From Schistocerca nitens (Eukaryota > Arthropoda > Insecta > Orthoptera > Acrididae), in NCBI RefSeq assembly GCF_023898315.1, contig NC_064621.1:130942521-131006520 (forward strand): a stretch of 64,000 bases of DNA. Direction: 5' to 3'. The notes below the pieces were generated by a model. That model was not told the origin of the DNA, searched no databases, and saw only the letters and a list, made by a program, of their open reading frames with translations. Shown here piece by piece: positions 9,816 through 20,989 of this stretch (within the stretch, counting starts at the first letter, position 1; each line of letters starts with the position of its first letter). Made by a program: the position numbers and the translations under genes.

Positions 9816-10965
9816 TGACACTACAGAAATAGTTTTATTGACTTCTGCGCCATCTCTGAACTAGGTCGTGAAATACATATATTGACATAATAGTGTAGCC
9901 TTGCTCGTATTCGTCGCACGAGAACAACTTCCTTCGTTGGGTCCTGGAAGACTTTAATAAAACGTTCCGCAGCAAGCAGTTTGCTGAGACTGGCTGCAGG
10001 CTCCTTCTCTCGGCGATGTTCTGCGCACTGGGGAGATCTTCCTTGTTCCGGGGAGAGTGGAGCGTTGCTGCTTACGAAGCTGACCACGTACGGCGGGTAG
10101 CCTGCCTACGCTCCCCCGCGATACTGAGACCCATCCAGTCCGGGGGCGCGCGGCGCGCCATATTAAAACCACTGTAGGCCCATCCGTCGCACTGTTTGTT
10201 CAGGGCTCCCCGGGACGACTATTTAGACAGAGGGGAGGCCGGCCCGGCCCCTTGTAATGCCCGGCCAGGCTCCCCTAAGTGTCTCTGTGGACAGGCGAAA
10301 CAATCTCGCCGTGTTCCAGCGCGGAACCCTGCCATTATACGTAGCGCCTTCACGAGTTGACTACCTGAGTGTTCCACGCCAGACGGCCCTGATTTGTAAT
10401 CGACCCTACTCGTAAACAGACCTAGCAATCCTGGAAAGCGCAGCTAAACAATGATGTGACAAAAGTCGTGGGATACCGATATGCTCACATAAATATGGCA
10501 GTAGTGTCGTCCGCACAAGGTACAAAAGAGCAGTCGGAGGTGTCATTTGTACTCAGGCGATTCATGTGAAAAGGTTTCCGACGTTATTATGGCCGCACGA
10601 CAGGAATTGACAGACTCTGCTGGTAGCTGGAGCTAGGAGCATGGGAAATTCCATTTCGGAAATCGTCGGGGACTTCAGTATTTCAACATCTACAATGTGA
10701 AGTGCGCGCCGAGAATGCCACATATCGTGTTGTAACTGCGACCAGGACGGTCGCGGGGTAGCAATGACGGAAAGCGCGGCGGGACCCGCGGAGAGGTCCG
10801 CGAACAACAACACAACGGAAGAGGACGGACGCGACCAACGAAGGACAGAACAACAGAGTCACAAGGAAACAAACACGTCCACTCGTACACGAACCAGGAA
10901 GTAAGCAGTCTAGCGCAAAGCGAGGTGTAAACCGACGTAAGCGAGATTAGACTGACTGGCTGAGC

Positions 10966-12269
10966 TTTTCTTTTTTTTTTCTTTTTTATCGAATTTCGAT
11001 TCCCCCCCCCCCCCCCAAGGGGACGGGCTGGCAGCAGCTTAGTACCCTGCTATACAGCCTACAGACTTTGTTTTTAAAAACGGAAGAAGAAAACAAACAA
11101 GAAAAACAGGCGATAAAACGGTGACTTAAAGTGTAAAATGGCGGAAAAATGGGGAAAGTTAAAACAGAAAGCAAAAGGAGTTGGCAATGTTAATAAAAGA
11201 CACAGGAATCAGACAAGTAACATAGAACACACACAATTAAAAAACACGGCGACAGGCTGGTTTCTGTTCGCAAGAGATAAAAGGCACACTCAGCTACAGT
11301 ATGATGGCCGTTCGCAACACTTCCCAAAAAACACCACAACACGGAACACTCACTGTAAAACACCCACTGTAGAACACTGCACGAAAGTGGCGGCACAAAG
11401 ACACTCCCGAGCCAAAGGCAGATGGGGGGGGGGGGGACCTGGAGGAGGGGGAAGAACAAGGAGGGAGGAAGGAAAAAAACGAAAAAGGGGGGGGGAACCA
11501 AGGAGGGAGAGGACTAATAAAAGGGGAGAAGGGCAGATGCGAGAGGGCATGAGAGGAGGCAGAGGAGGGAAATGTAAAAGGACTCGGAGGAGAGAAGGGG
11601 TCAAAGAGAGGGGAGGTGGGGAAGAAAGAGGATCGAAGGGGGGGAGAGGGAGCCCGAGAAAAGGACAGAGGAAAGGAGGGGGAGTGAGGATCAAAGTTGA
11701 TAGGAGGGATAAATGGAAGGAGAGAGGGCATCATCCGGGATGGGGAGTTGATGGAAGCCACATTGGGGAAGGAGATGAAGGGTGTAGAGTTGGAGGGTAG
11801 GGGGGACACAACTGTGAAGATGTGGCAGGGGTCGGGGATGGGAGAGGAGAGGAGCAACCAGGGGGTGAGGGGGATCAAGACGGTGGGAGGTGTAGAGGAC
11901 GCGGATATGTTCAAGGAATAGGAGCAGATGGGGGAAATGAATGAGATCATAGAGGATCCGCATGGGGGACAGGAGGCGTATACGGAAGGCGAGGCGGAGT
12001 GCATGACGCTCAAGGATCTGGAGGGACTTATAGAATTTGGGGGGGGGGGGGGGGGCAGATATCCAGGTAGGACAGGCATAACAGAGGATGGGACAGATTA
12101 AAGATTTGTAGGTGTGGAGGATGGTAGAGGGGTGCAACCCCCATGTCTGGCCAGAGTGGAGTTTGAGGAGTGGGAGGCGGTTGTGGGCTTTGGATTGGAT
12201 GCAGCGAAGATGAGGGATCCAGGTGAGGTGGCGGTCAATGGTGAGGCCAAGGTAGGTGATGGTGGGGGT
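10966..12269 (-). mobile_element. Jockey-like non-LTR retrotransposon, 5'-truncated
   Basis: The flanking duplication GAYTGGCTGAGC (10954-10965 GACTGG..., 12270-12281 GATTGG..., one mismatch) defines the insertion. On the minus strand the coding end is followed by a long 3' region with poly-G/poly-C tracts (about 12040-12054, 11425-11440, 11003-11018) and a terminal poly-A seen as a T-rich run at about 10966-10988. Only the last part of the element was inserted. Confidence 0.8.
11691..12269 (-). pseudogene. C-terminal fragment of Jockey-like reverse transcriptase ORF
   Basis: The minus-strand frame entered at the LINE edge reads TYLGLTIDRHLTW at once, the conserved segment just after the RT thumb in Jockey/I-group elements. 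Further on come YKSLICPILCYACPTW and a LERHALRLAF segment, also typical of this C-terminus. The catalytic palm (motifs A to C) lies upstream and is absent. The frame runs to a stop near 11691. Confidence 0.72.
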
Positions 12270-12996
12270 GATTGGCTGAGCGAGAGGCAGGCGCTTAAGT
12301 ACGCTATCCGAGGCGCTGCTATTGACTGCTGGGACCACGTGTTCCACTGTGGCGCCCTCACACTAAAAGCGATCCAGGAGGCGCGCGCCGCCACAGCTTA
12401 CGGCGAGATGGTGCAGAGACCTCTATGGGACTTCGACGTCCATGACGTCTGGCGCGGATTCAAATTCCGCGGCGCGCGGTACCAGATATCGGGCATTAAC
12501 TCTAACCAGGACAACGCTGTGGCCATCAGCCATCACTTAAAGACCGAGAGCAGCGGCGTTTGCGCACAGTTGTCAGTACAAACAGACACGTAACACTGTG
12601 TGAAATAACTGCAGAAATCAGTGTAGGACGTATGACGAACTTAAACGGTACGGCCGTGGGGCGACATGTGCCGTGAATGGGTTATGTCCGCAGATGACCG
12701 ACTCGAAGGCCGATGCTAACAGCACGACATCGCCTACAGCGCCTCCCTTGTGCACGTGAACATGTCGATTGTACCATTGTACCCTAAATGACTGAAAATC
12801 CGTGGCCTGGTCAGATGAGTCCGAATTTGACTTGGTAAGAACTGATGGTAGGGTTCGAGTGCGGCGCAGACCAAGGCACTGTGTAACGTGGTGGTGGCTC
12901 CATGATGGTGTGGGCTCGGTTTACATGGAATGGACTGCATCCTCAGATCCAACTGAACCGATAATTGACTAAAAATGGATGTGTTCGGCTTCTTGG

Positions 12997-13189
12997 TTCA
13001 AATGGCTCTGAGCACTATGGGACTTAACATCTATGGTCATCAGTCCCCTAGAACTTAGAACTACTTAAACCTAACTAACCTAAGGACATCACACACATCC
13101 ATGCCCGAGGCAGGATTCGAACCTGCGACCGTAGTGGTCACGCGGTTCCAGACTGAAGCGCCTAGAACCGCACGGCCACACCGGCCGGC
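12997..13189 (-). mobile_element. SINE-A, full length
   Basis: Reverse-strand SINE-A with intact B box and shared body. It is flanked by the 12-bp duplication TCGGCTTCTTGG (12985-12996, 13190-13201) and sits inside the Tc1-D relic. Confidence 0.9.
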
Positions 13190-13500
13190 TCGGCTTCTTG
13201 GACACCATATGCAGCCATTCATGGACTTCATGTCCCCAAAGACCGAAGTAATTTTTATGGATGATAATGCACGATTTCACCGGGCCACAATTATTCCCCA
13301 TTGGCTTGAAGAACATTCGAGCGAATGATATGCCGAATGATATACCCAGATCGCCAGACATGAATCCCATAGAGTAATTATAGGATGTAATCGAGTGGTC
13401 ATTTTTTTACAAAATCCTGCACTGGTAACTCTTCCGCAATTACGCACAGCTATAGAGCCAGCAGAGCTGAATATTTCTGCAGGGAATATCCAAAGACTTG

Positions 13501-13718
13501 GTCCAAATGGTTCAAATGGCTCTGAGCACTACGGGACTTAACAGCTATGGTCATCAGTCCCCTAGAACTTAGAACTACTTAAACCTAACTAACCTAAGGA
13601 CATCACACAACACCCAGCCATCACGAGGCAGAGAAAATCCCTGACCCCGCCGGGAATCGAACCCGGGAACCCGGGCGTGGGAAGCGAGAACGCTACCGCA
13701 CGACCACGAGATGCGGGC
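13501..13718 (-). mobile_element. SINE-C, full length
   Basis: On the minus strand the tRNA-like head differs from SINE-A (TCTCGTGGTCGTGCGGTAGC; B box GGGTTCGATTCCC), but from GTCCTTAGGTTAGTTAGG onward the body is the SINE-A body. The flanking duplication is TCCAAAGACTTG (13489-13500, 13719-13730). It sits in the same Tc1-D relic. Confidence 0.9.
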
Positions 13719-14113
13719 TCCAAAGACTTGTTGAGTCCATATCACGCGAGTTGCTGCACTGTGCCTGGCAAAAGGAAGTCCGATACAATATTAGGAGGAA
13801 TCCCATGGCTTTTGTCACGTCAGTAATGGTATACTTTTATGGTAATTCTTCTTCAGTAGCGCAGTACATCCTGCTACAAAGAACATTTACGTTCATAATC
13901 TGTAAAATGATTCTTCTGAAAAGCTTGAAATTGTTCTAGCGATTGTCGTTGAACACATGTTATAAAGACTACGACAACTGCTCGAAACTGTTAAGTAGAC
14001 AAGACAAATGAGATTTATTTTGATAACATAGGGGGTATAGTGTACTGTACTTTATTAAACCGACGGATAAAATTTTAAAACACAGAGGACGTACTTTATT
14101 AAATCTAAAACTA

Positions 14114-15519
14114 CACTACTGGCCATTAAAATTGCTACACCACGACATGACGTGCTACAGACGCGAAATGTAACCGACAGGAAGAAAATACTCTGATATC
14201 CAAATGATTAACTTTTCAGAGCATTCACACAAGGTTCACGCCGGGGGGTGACACCTACAACGTGCAGACATGAGGAAAGTTTCCAACCGATTTCTCATAC
14301 ACAAACAGCAGCTGACCGGCTTTGCCTGGTGAAACGTTGTTGTGATGCCTCGTGTATGGAGGAGAATTGCGTACCATCACGTTTCCGACTTTGATAAAGG
14401 TCGGATTGTAGCCTATCGCGATTGCGGTTAATAGTATCGCGACATTGCTGCTCGCGTTGGTCGAGATCCAATGACTGTTAGCAGAATATGGAATCGTTGG
14501 GTTCAGGAGGGTAATACGAAACGCCGTGCTAGATCCAACGGCCTCGTATCACTAGCAGTCGAGATGACAGACATCTTATCCTAATCGCTGTAACGGATCG
14601 TGCAGTCACGTCTCGATTCCTGAGTCAACAGATGGGGACGTTTGCAAGACAACAATCATCTGCACGAACAGTTCGACGACGTTTGCAGCCGTATGGACTA
14701 TCAGCTCGGAGACCATGGCTGCAATTATCCTTGACGCTTCACCACAGCCTGGAGCGCCTGCGATGGTGTACTCAACGACGGACCTATGTGCACGAATGGC
14801 AAAACGTCATTTTTTCGGATGAACCCAGGTTCCGTTTACAGCATCATGATGGTCGGATCCATGTTTGGCGACATCGCTGTGAACGCACATTGGAAGCGTG
14901 TATTCGTCATCGCCATACTGGCGTATCACCCGGTGTGATGGTATGGTGTGCCATTGGTTACACGTCTCGATCACCTATTGGCCGCATTGACGGCACTTTG
15001 AACAGTGGAAGTTACATTTCAAATGTGTTACGACCCGTGGCTCTACCCTTCATTCGATCCCTGCGAAACCCTACATTTCGGCAGGATAATGCACGACCGA
15101 ATGTTGCAGGTCCTGTACGGGTCTTTCGGGATACAGAAAATGTTCGACTCCTGCTCTGGCCAGCACATTCTCCAGATCTCTCACTAATTGAAAACGTCTG
15201 GTCAATGGTAGCCGAGCAACTAGCTCGTCACAATACGCCAGTCACTACTCTTGATGAACTGTGGTATCGTGTTGAAGCTGCATGGGCGGCTATACCTGTA
15301 CACTCCATCCAAGCTGTGTTTGACTCAATGCCTAGGCGTATCAAGTTCGCTATTACGGTCAGAGATGGTTGTTATGGGTACTGGTTTCTCAGGATCTATG
15401 CACCCAAATTGCGTGAAAATGTAATCACATGTCAGTTCTAGTACAATATATTTGTCCAATGAATACCCGTTTATCATCTGCATTTCTTCTTGGTGTAGCA
15501 ATTTTAATGGCCAGTAGTG
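14114..15519 (+). mobile_element. Tc1-A transposon, copy 2
   Basis: 1406 bp between TA sites 14112-14113 and 15520-15521, with inverted termini CACTACTGGCCATTAAAATT. The flanks look like parts of a pogo/Tigger-like relic, so this is a transposon inserted in a transposon. Confidence 0.9.
14345..15441 (+). pseudogene. Tc1-A transposase pseudogene, catalytic half open
   Basis: The start ATG at 14345 is followed by a TAA (Leu TTA changed) near 14429 and a small deletion near 14534, destroying the DNA-binding half. From 14632 the frame is open for 269 residues and keeps the first Asp (FSDEPRF), the second Asp (QDNARPN, His changed to Asn) and the Glu (LIENVW), with 34 residues between the last two. 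The family stop TGA is TGG here, so the frame runs about 24 codons further, to 15441. Confidence 0.85.
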
Positions 15520-15599
15520 TACATTAATTTTCAAAGAAAACTTAGTGCTTTAGTGTACAATATACTGTACATAATTATACAGACATTTCACTCACTATG

Positions 15600-16027
15600 A
15601 AACATGTCCCTAATTTTTAAGTGTCGCAATGTTGATACGCGACCGTGGCATGCTTTATCACGCAATCGCTTTGCAAGCATTACATCAGTACTGCATGTAT
15701 CTGGTTGTTGCATAATGTGCTCCAGGAAGACCTCGGCAGCATTGTGGGAAACTTTCATGCTCTCTCATCCTGTGTCCCCCTCTTCATCACTTTCATCATT
15801 AATTTCTTGCACGCTTTTAAAATCATTTCTTAATCTGTTAAAGTTTTGTCCGTATCACAGTTTTCCTCATTGAGCCACTTAGTTACATCTTCATCATCAA
15901 TTTCTTCTCCTCCTGGAAAGTTGTGGAACATGTCAGAATACAAAGTAACTGATAATTCCGAATTGAGTGGATCAGCGCTGTCTCTCACTACTGGATCCAA
16001 CACGGCATCACACCTATGAAATAACAT
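15600..16027 (-). pseudogene. Possible pogo/Tigger-like transposase C-terminal relic
   Basis: Minus-strand frames read LYSDMFHNFPGGEEIDDEDVTKWLNE, then after an indel VQEINDESDEEGDTG and AEVFLEHIMQQPD. Acidic 'DD.DV..WL' followed by an 'ESD(E)EE' cluster is the pattern at the C-terminus of jerky/Tigger (CENP-B-domain) transposases. The DDE core was not located; the rest of the element probably extends on both sides of the Tc1-A copy at 14114. Assignment is by motif memory. Confidence 0.45.
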
Positions 16028-16488
16028 TTCTGTGCAAGAAAGTTCTTGATGTTAATGTTTATTTTGTGTTTCCAGAAACTGACGATGAAATAGAAAGAGC
16101 CCAAATTATTAAAAAAGTTGTTCTTGAACACAGAATGAGAGGTAAATTTATTCTTGAAGGTATAGATGATTATCACATTCAGTAAATACTTTTCACGTTA
16201 ATTGTGACTTACAATAACTAAAAATTAATATTTGTTTGTTAAATTTCGTGAATGAAAGTTTTTTTAACAGCAAAAATCTAAAGTTTAATGTGCTTGTAAA
16301 AATTTATTTTGTCTAGAAATTGTAAAATTATGTTGCAAATATGGGAATAATTTTTAAAAAACCAAAATAGTGATCGGATTCACTCCACTGGAAGTCTGAT
16401 TCCGTTCCTGCATACAAAATACAATGGTGACCGGATTCGCCTCAGATGAGGAGAAGAAACCTTTCAACAAATAATTTATAATAATAAC

Positions 16489-16685
16489 AGCCGCCGTGCG
16501 GGATTAGCCGAGCGGTCCCAGGCGCTGCAGTCATGGTATGTGCGGCTGGTCCCGGCTAGGGTTCGAGACCTTCCTCGGGCATGGGTTTGTGTGTTTGTCC
16601 TTAGGATAATTTAGGTTAAGTAGTGTGTGAGCTTTGCGACTGATGACCTCAGCAGTTAAGTCCTATAAGATTTCACACATTTTTT
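16489..16685 (+). mobile_element. SINE-B, full length
   Basis: Head GCGGGATTAGCCGAGCGGTC, B box GGGTTCGAGACC, body TTTGTCCTTAGGATAATTTAGG, hairpin region and T-rich end. A 7-bp duplication TAATAAC flanks it (16482-16488, 16686-16692). Confidence 0.85.
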
Positions 16686-17272
16686 TAATAACTGCAGTTT
16701 TAAACTAAAAATAACGTAATACATGAATACATCGCTATCGAGGTTGTGAAATTTGTTCAGAAATCACGAAGGTAAATGGACGAAATTTCAAAAAGACTGC
16801 CGTTTTTGATCGGATTCACCTCATTTTACAACAGTTGCTCTTGCTCACGCTATTTGCTGTTACAATAGTGACACCCACTGTGCCGTTCGCCCTCAAGCCT
16901 GCATTTAGTGTTGTTCCATTCAGTCTTGTTTTTTTTTCTGGCAATAGTAGTTGTGCATTAGCAGTGACACACAACGCTATGAATAGGTTTTCTGACAGTA
17001 CGATGTATCCTCCTCTATGCAGTGTGTGGTGACTATTGGTGTATGCTAGGGTTTGACTATTATTGGTACAAATGAAAAAGGTGGGGGGGGGGGGGGGGGT
17101 TGGTGGGAGTAAGAGGACAATGAAACAGGCAAATAATCCTAACAAGCATAGGCCTAGAAACCAATGGGTTCCTTGATAGGACGTATGCAGAAGTAGAGTC
17201 AAGCCGTTGTTACAAAACAATATCTAAGGCTACGTTTATGATGTGCTTTTTGAGAATGGTCCCTATGACAAA

Positions 17273-17465
17273 CGCCGGCCAGAGTGGCCGAGCGGTTGTA
17301 GGCGCTACAGTCTGGAACCGCGCTACCGCTACGGTCGCAGGTTCGAATCCTGCCTCGGGCATGGATGTGTGTGACGTCCTTCGGTTAGGTTTAAGTAGTT
17401 CTAAGTTCTAGGGGACTGATGACCTCAGTAGTTAAGTCCCATAGTGCTCCGAGGCATTTGAACCT
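17273..17465 (+). mobile_element. SINE-A
   Basis: Complete head and body with a small deletion in the GTTAGTTAGG tract. The approximate duplication is TATGACAAA / TATGACGAA (17264-17272, 17466-17474). Confidence 0.85.
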
Positions 17466-17474
17466 TATGACGAA

Positions 17475-18599
17475 TGGATGCGAAAGTGATACATGCATGA
17501 TGGTACACCGGCGCACTTTCATGTGGCTCTTCGAGAATCTTCGACAGCAAACGTATGGGTTGTGACTCGCCAATATCATGGCTGCCTGGTCCTCCGACTT
17601 GAACCAGCTGGATTTTGTTTGTTAGGATATTAAAAACCTTTGGTGTATTCCAGTCCTGTTGATAGTGTCGATGAACTCCGAGAACGCATTGTGGTTGGTT
17701 CTCAGTGCATTCAGTACCCGCCTAGAATTTTTGTAGATGTACGGGCAACTATGAGGAAACGTGCTGATGCCTGCTTTCACATGAATGCAGCCATGTAGAA
17801 CACTTTTGTTAATGCGTTCGCCCTTAAATCGATGTCTGCATTTTGAATGCTCGGGGATTCTGTTGAAAGGCATTCATGTACTTAGTTGCAATACATCGTA
17901 TCAGGGAAACCCATAGTTTCTGGGCTTGCGTTTCTTACGATTATTTGATTGTTTCACTGTCATCTACTCGCTCCTTTCGTTTACTCCACAATAGTAAAAG
18001 TCCTATGTATGTAAATATGTAGGTGTGGATATGTAGATATGAAGAGTTGACTGCTGTGCATCTCCTGTATGGTTTAACTCAAAGCAGTGAAAGACTCTGA
18101 TGTGCTATTCCCGGAACGACGGACGGAAGTCATATCACGCTACTGAGGGTTGTTGCATGAATATGTATATATTCACTACGGGCTTTTTCACTATTACGAA
18201 GATATTTTTAAAGAAGCAAAGGTAACTGGAGCGACAAACTGAATAAATCTTAAGTGTATTACTGCCTCGTATAGAGCCACCGGACACCTCTGTTTCTTTG
18301 TACAAAAATACTCGAAGAAAAAATTTTGAATAACATACGAGATATTTTCTGTAGATTTCGAGTGCGTCTGTAGAAGACAATTAATTGCTAAGATCAAAAC
18401 GTTACAACGTCATTTGTAACTCTCAACGCTTATTTCACCAATACAAGAAGGGGTGCAAATGGTTTTTGGGTACTTTTTCGTTATTTACCTCGTGTCAGAG
18501 GCCGCTAACTCACACTAGCACCAAAAGACCCGACGCAGTGTCAGACCGTTCCAATTACTGGCATTCAGCTACCAGTCGGAGGGAAGGTGATGCCGTACA
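17475..18599. other. Interval with no recognised feature
   Basis: Over 1.1 kb of AT-rich DNA with only short frames. The piece at 17475-17620 might be transposon-derived but could not be assigned. Confidence 0.45.
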
Positions 18600-18890
18600 A
18601 CTACCGGTTGCCAAACCGTCTAGCAGTATGTGGATGCAGATGACACAACATCTTCCTGTTGGAAGTACGGCAAAAGAATAGGCCTGACAACATTCTGCAC
18701 GTACCGAACGCACGTTAGCTTCCCATCTAGAAACACGAAAGGTGAATAAGAGTTGTAGCTAACTGCACCGAATACCATAAGGCTTGGGATAGGGCCAATG
18801 TGTCTAGAATGGGTGTACAATACGAGACAGCGCTCACCAGGGCTATGTCATATGTGCAAATAAACATCACTTACATGCAGGTAGAATCTA

Positions 18891-20295
18891 CACTACTGGC
18901 CATTAAAATTGCTACACCACGAAGATGACGTGCTACAGTCGCGAAATTTAGCCGACGGGTAGAAGATGCTGTGATATGCAGATGCTTAGCTTTCCAGAGC
19001 ATTCACACAAAGTTGGCGCCGGTGGCGACACCTAAAACGTGCTCACATGAGGAAAGTTTCCAACCGAATTCTCATACACAGACAGCAGTTGACCGGCGTT
19101 GCCTGGTGAAACGTTGTTGTGATGCCTCGTGTAAGGAGGAGAAATGCGTACCATCACGTTCCCGACTTTGATAATGGTCGGATTGAAGCCTATCGCGATT
19201 GCGGTTTATCGTATCGCAACATTGCTGCTCGCGTTCGTCGAGATCCAATGACTGTTAGCAGAATATGGAATCGGTGGGTTCAGGAGGGTAATACAGAACG
19301 TCGTGCTGGATCCCAACGGCCTCGTATCACTAGCAGTCGAGATGACAGGCATCTTAACCCATTGGCTGTAACGTATCGTGTAGCCACGTCTCGATCCCTG
19401 AGTCAACAGATGGGGACGTTTGCAAAACAACAACCATCTGCACGAACAGTTCGACGACGTTTGCAGCAGCATGGACTATCAGTTCTGAGACCATGACTCT
19501 GTTACCCTTGACGCTGCATCACAGACAGGGGCGCCTGCGATGGTGTACTCAACGGCGAACCTGGGTACACGAATGCCAAAACGTCTTTTTTTCGGATGAA
19601 TCCCGGGTCTGTGTACAGCATCATGATGGTCGCATCCGTGTTTGGCGACATCGCGGTGAACGCACATTGGAAGCGTGTATTCGTCATCGCCATACTGGCG
19701 TATCACCCGGCGTGAAGGTATGGGGTGCCATTGGTTGCACGTCTCGGTCACCTGTTGTTCACATTGACGGCACTTTGAACCATTTGCACGGTACATTTCA
19801 GATGTTACGACCCGTGGCTCTACCCTTCATTCGATCCCTGCGAAACCCTAAATTTCAGCAGGATAATGCACGACCGCATGTTGCAGGTCCTGTACGGGCC
19901 TTTCTGGATAGAGAAAATATTCGACGGCTGCCCTGGCCAGCACATTCTCCAGATCTCTCACTAATTGAAAACGTCTGGTCAGTGGTGGCCGAGCAACTGG
20001 CTCGTCACAATACGCCAGTCACTACTCTTGATGAACTGTGGTATCGTGTTGAAGCTGCATGGGCAGCTGTACCTGTACACACCATCCAAGCTCTGTTTGA
20101 CTCAATGCCTAGGCGTGTCAAGGCCGTTATTACGGCCAGAGTTGTTTGTTCTGGGTACTGATTTCTCAGGATCTAGCACCCAAATTGCGTGGAAATATAA
20201 TCACATGTCAGTTCTTGTGTAATATATTTGTTCAATGAGTACCCGTTTATCATCTGCATTTCTTCTTGGTGTAGCAATTTTAATGGCCAGTAGTG
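18891..20295 (+). mobile_element. Tc1-A transposon, copy 3
   Basis: 1405 bp between TA sites 18889-18890 and 20296-20297, with both inverted termini present. Confidence 0.9.
19122..20161 (+). pseudogene. Tc1-A transposase, one frameshift
   Basis: The start MPRVRRRNAYHHVPDF at 19122 is open to 19496 (both helix-turn-helix regions). A 1-nt deletion near 19495-19500 shifts the frame, and the rest is open to the normal family stop at 20161. Catalytic motifs are FSDESRV, QQDNARPH and LIENVW. Apart from that lesion and scattered substitutions this is one of the least decayed Tc1-A copies here. Confidence 0.87.
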
Positions 20296-20989
20296 TACTT
20301 TCATCACTGAAGACAACGGTGCGCCATTCCATCTTCCAAGTGATCCTCTAATGGCACCAGTCCAGTCGTGCACGTAGATGCTGTGGGGTGAGTGGCAGAC
20401 GGGCTACAGGTGTGCATGCCTGTAGTTCCACTTCTAGTAACTGGTTCGCAACAGTTCGAGTTGACACGTCTGGGCTGATAAGCCCTCTAATCTGTACTGT
20501 GGTAGCTGTCCGATCTGCCACTGCGTCCCTTACAATATGGCAATGCTGGCGAGCATCTATGCTGTGTGATCATGCAGGACCTCGTCTACGAGTGTGAGAA
20601 TTTTCACGTGACCACTGATACCAGCATCTCTATACAAATGACGCATCACGTCCTGCTATTAATGCAATTCTCCGAAAGGATCATCCCGCCACTCGGAAGG
20701 CAACAGACTGACCCCTCTGAAACTCGCTCAGTTGGCTGTAGGAAGCACGAGTGTGTCTCTGTGGCATTGCTCCCTGCTTTCTTCACACGTGAACATAGCA
20801 CTGAGTCTCCTGGCTGGGAGTTATCCCTATTAAAGGGAAGTCAAAATGGTGCTCTAGTAGCTAGGCCACTAAGCTATCCGTTGGTGGACGACGTTGAAAC
20901 CATTATCAGTACCTCTACCATCCACCAGGTGGTATATACCGACATCGGATCAAAATCGACTTCCTCTTTCCAGGTGTACTAATTCTTTC

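Larger units (their letters stand above)
10728..12485. mobile_element. Unclassified ~450-bp insertion (solo-LTR candidate) split by a LINE
   Basis: Inserted into the Tc1-D relic with a 6-bp duplication ATATCG (10722-10727 and 12486-12491). Excluding the LINE, its own sequence is about 450 bp, GC-rich, beginning TGTTGTAACTGCGACC. The TG start fits an LTR, but the right end reads ACCAG instead of CA, so the class is uncertain. No coding capacity was recognised. Confidence 0.5.
10452..13822 (+). mobile_element. Tc1-like relic (family Tc1-D) hosting four later insertions
   Basis: The left terminus TGATGTGACAAAAGTCGTGGG (from 10452) is mirrored at the right by ATCCCATGGCTTTTGTCACG (to about 13822). 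Coding remnants on the + strand resume near 12486 (ACTTAAAGACCGAGAGCAG region), with a TCAGATGAGTCCGA segment (first catalytic Asp) near 12812, ATGGATGATAATGCACG (second Asp) near 13257 and GACATGAATCCCATAGAG (third, Glu) near 13359. Many stops and indels are present. Insertions inside are 10728-12485, which itself contains a LINE, and SINEs at 12997 and 13501. A second relic of the family is at 53110. Confidence 0.75.
18600..20600 (-). pseudogene. Tc1-like relic split by a Tc1-A insertion
   Basis: Minus-strand fragments on both sides of the Tc1-A copy at 18891-20295 belong together. 18620-18820 reads SRHIGPIPSLMVFGAVSYNS and LTCVRYVQNVVRPILLPYF, the stretch between the first two catalytic acids of a Tc1 transposase. 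20298-20390 holds the preceding part, near the first Asp. It is heavily decayed. The Tc1-A insertion is therefore younger. Confidence 0.6.

Noticed and set aside
11138-11800. 220-residue Lys/Arg/Gly-rich + strand frame
   Set aside because: It is antisense to the purine/pyrimidine-biased 3' region of a Jockey-like LINE; composition explains the length and no domain is visible.
11294-12079. 261-residue Pro/Ser-rich minus-strand frame
   Set aside because: It overlaps the LINE coding end in another frame and then the low-complexity 3' region; the real RT-like frame is 11691-12269.
13101-13328. Recurrent short frame beginning MPEAGFEPATV
   Set aside because: This is the SINE-A B-box and body read on the minus strand; it recurs in every SINE-A copy and is not a gene.
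16816-17220. 134-residue minus-strand frame with a hydrophobic segment
   Set aside because: It depends on a G-run read as poly-Pro and has no family resemblance; treated as chance.
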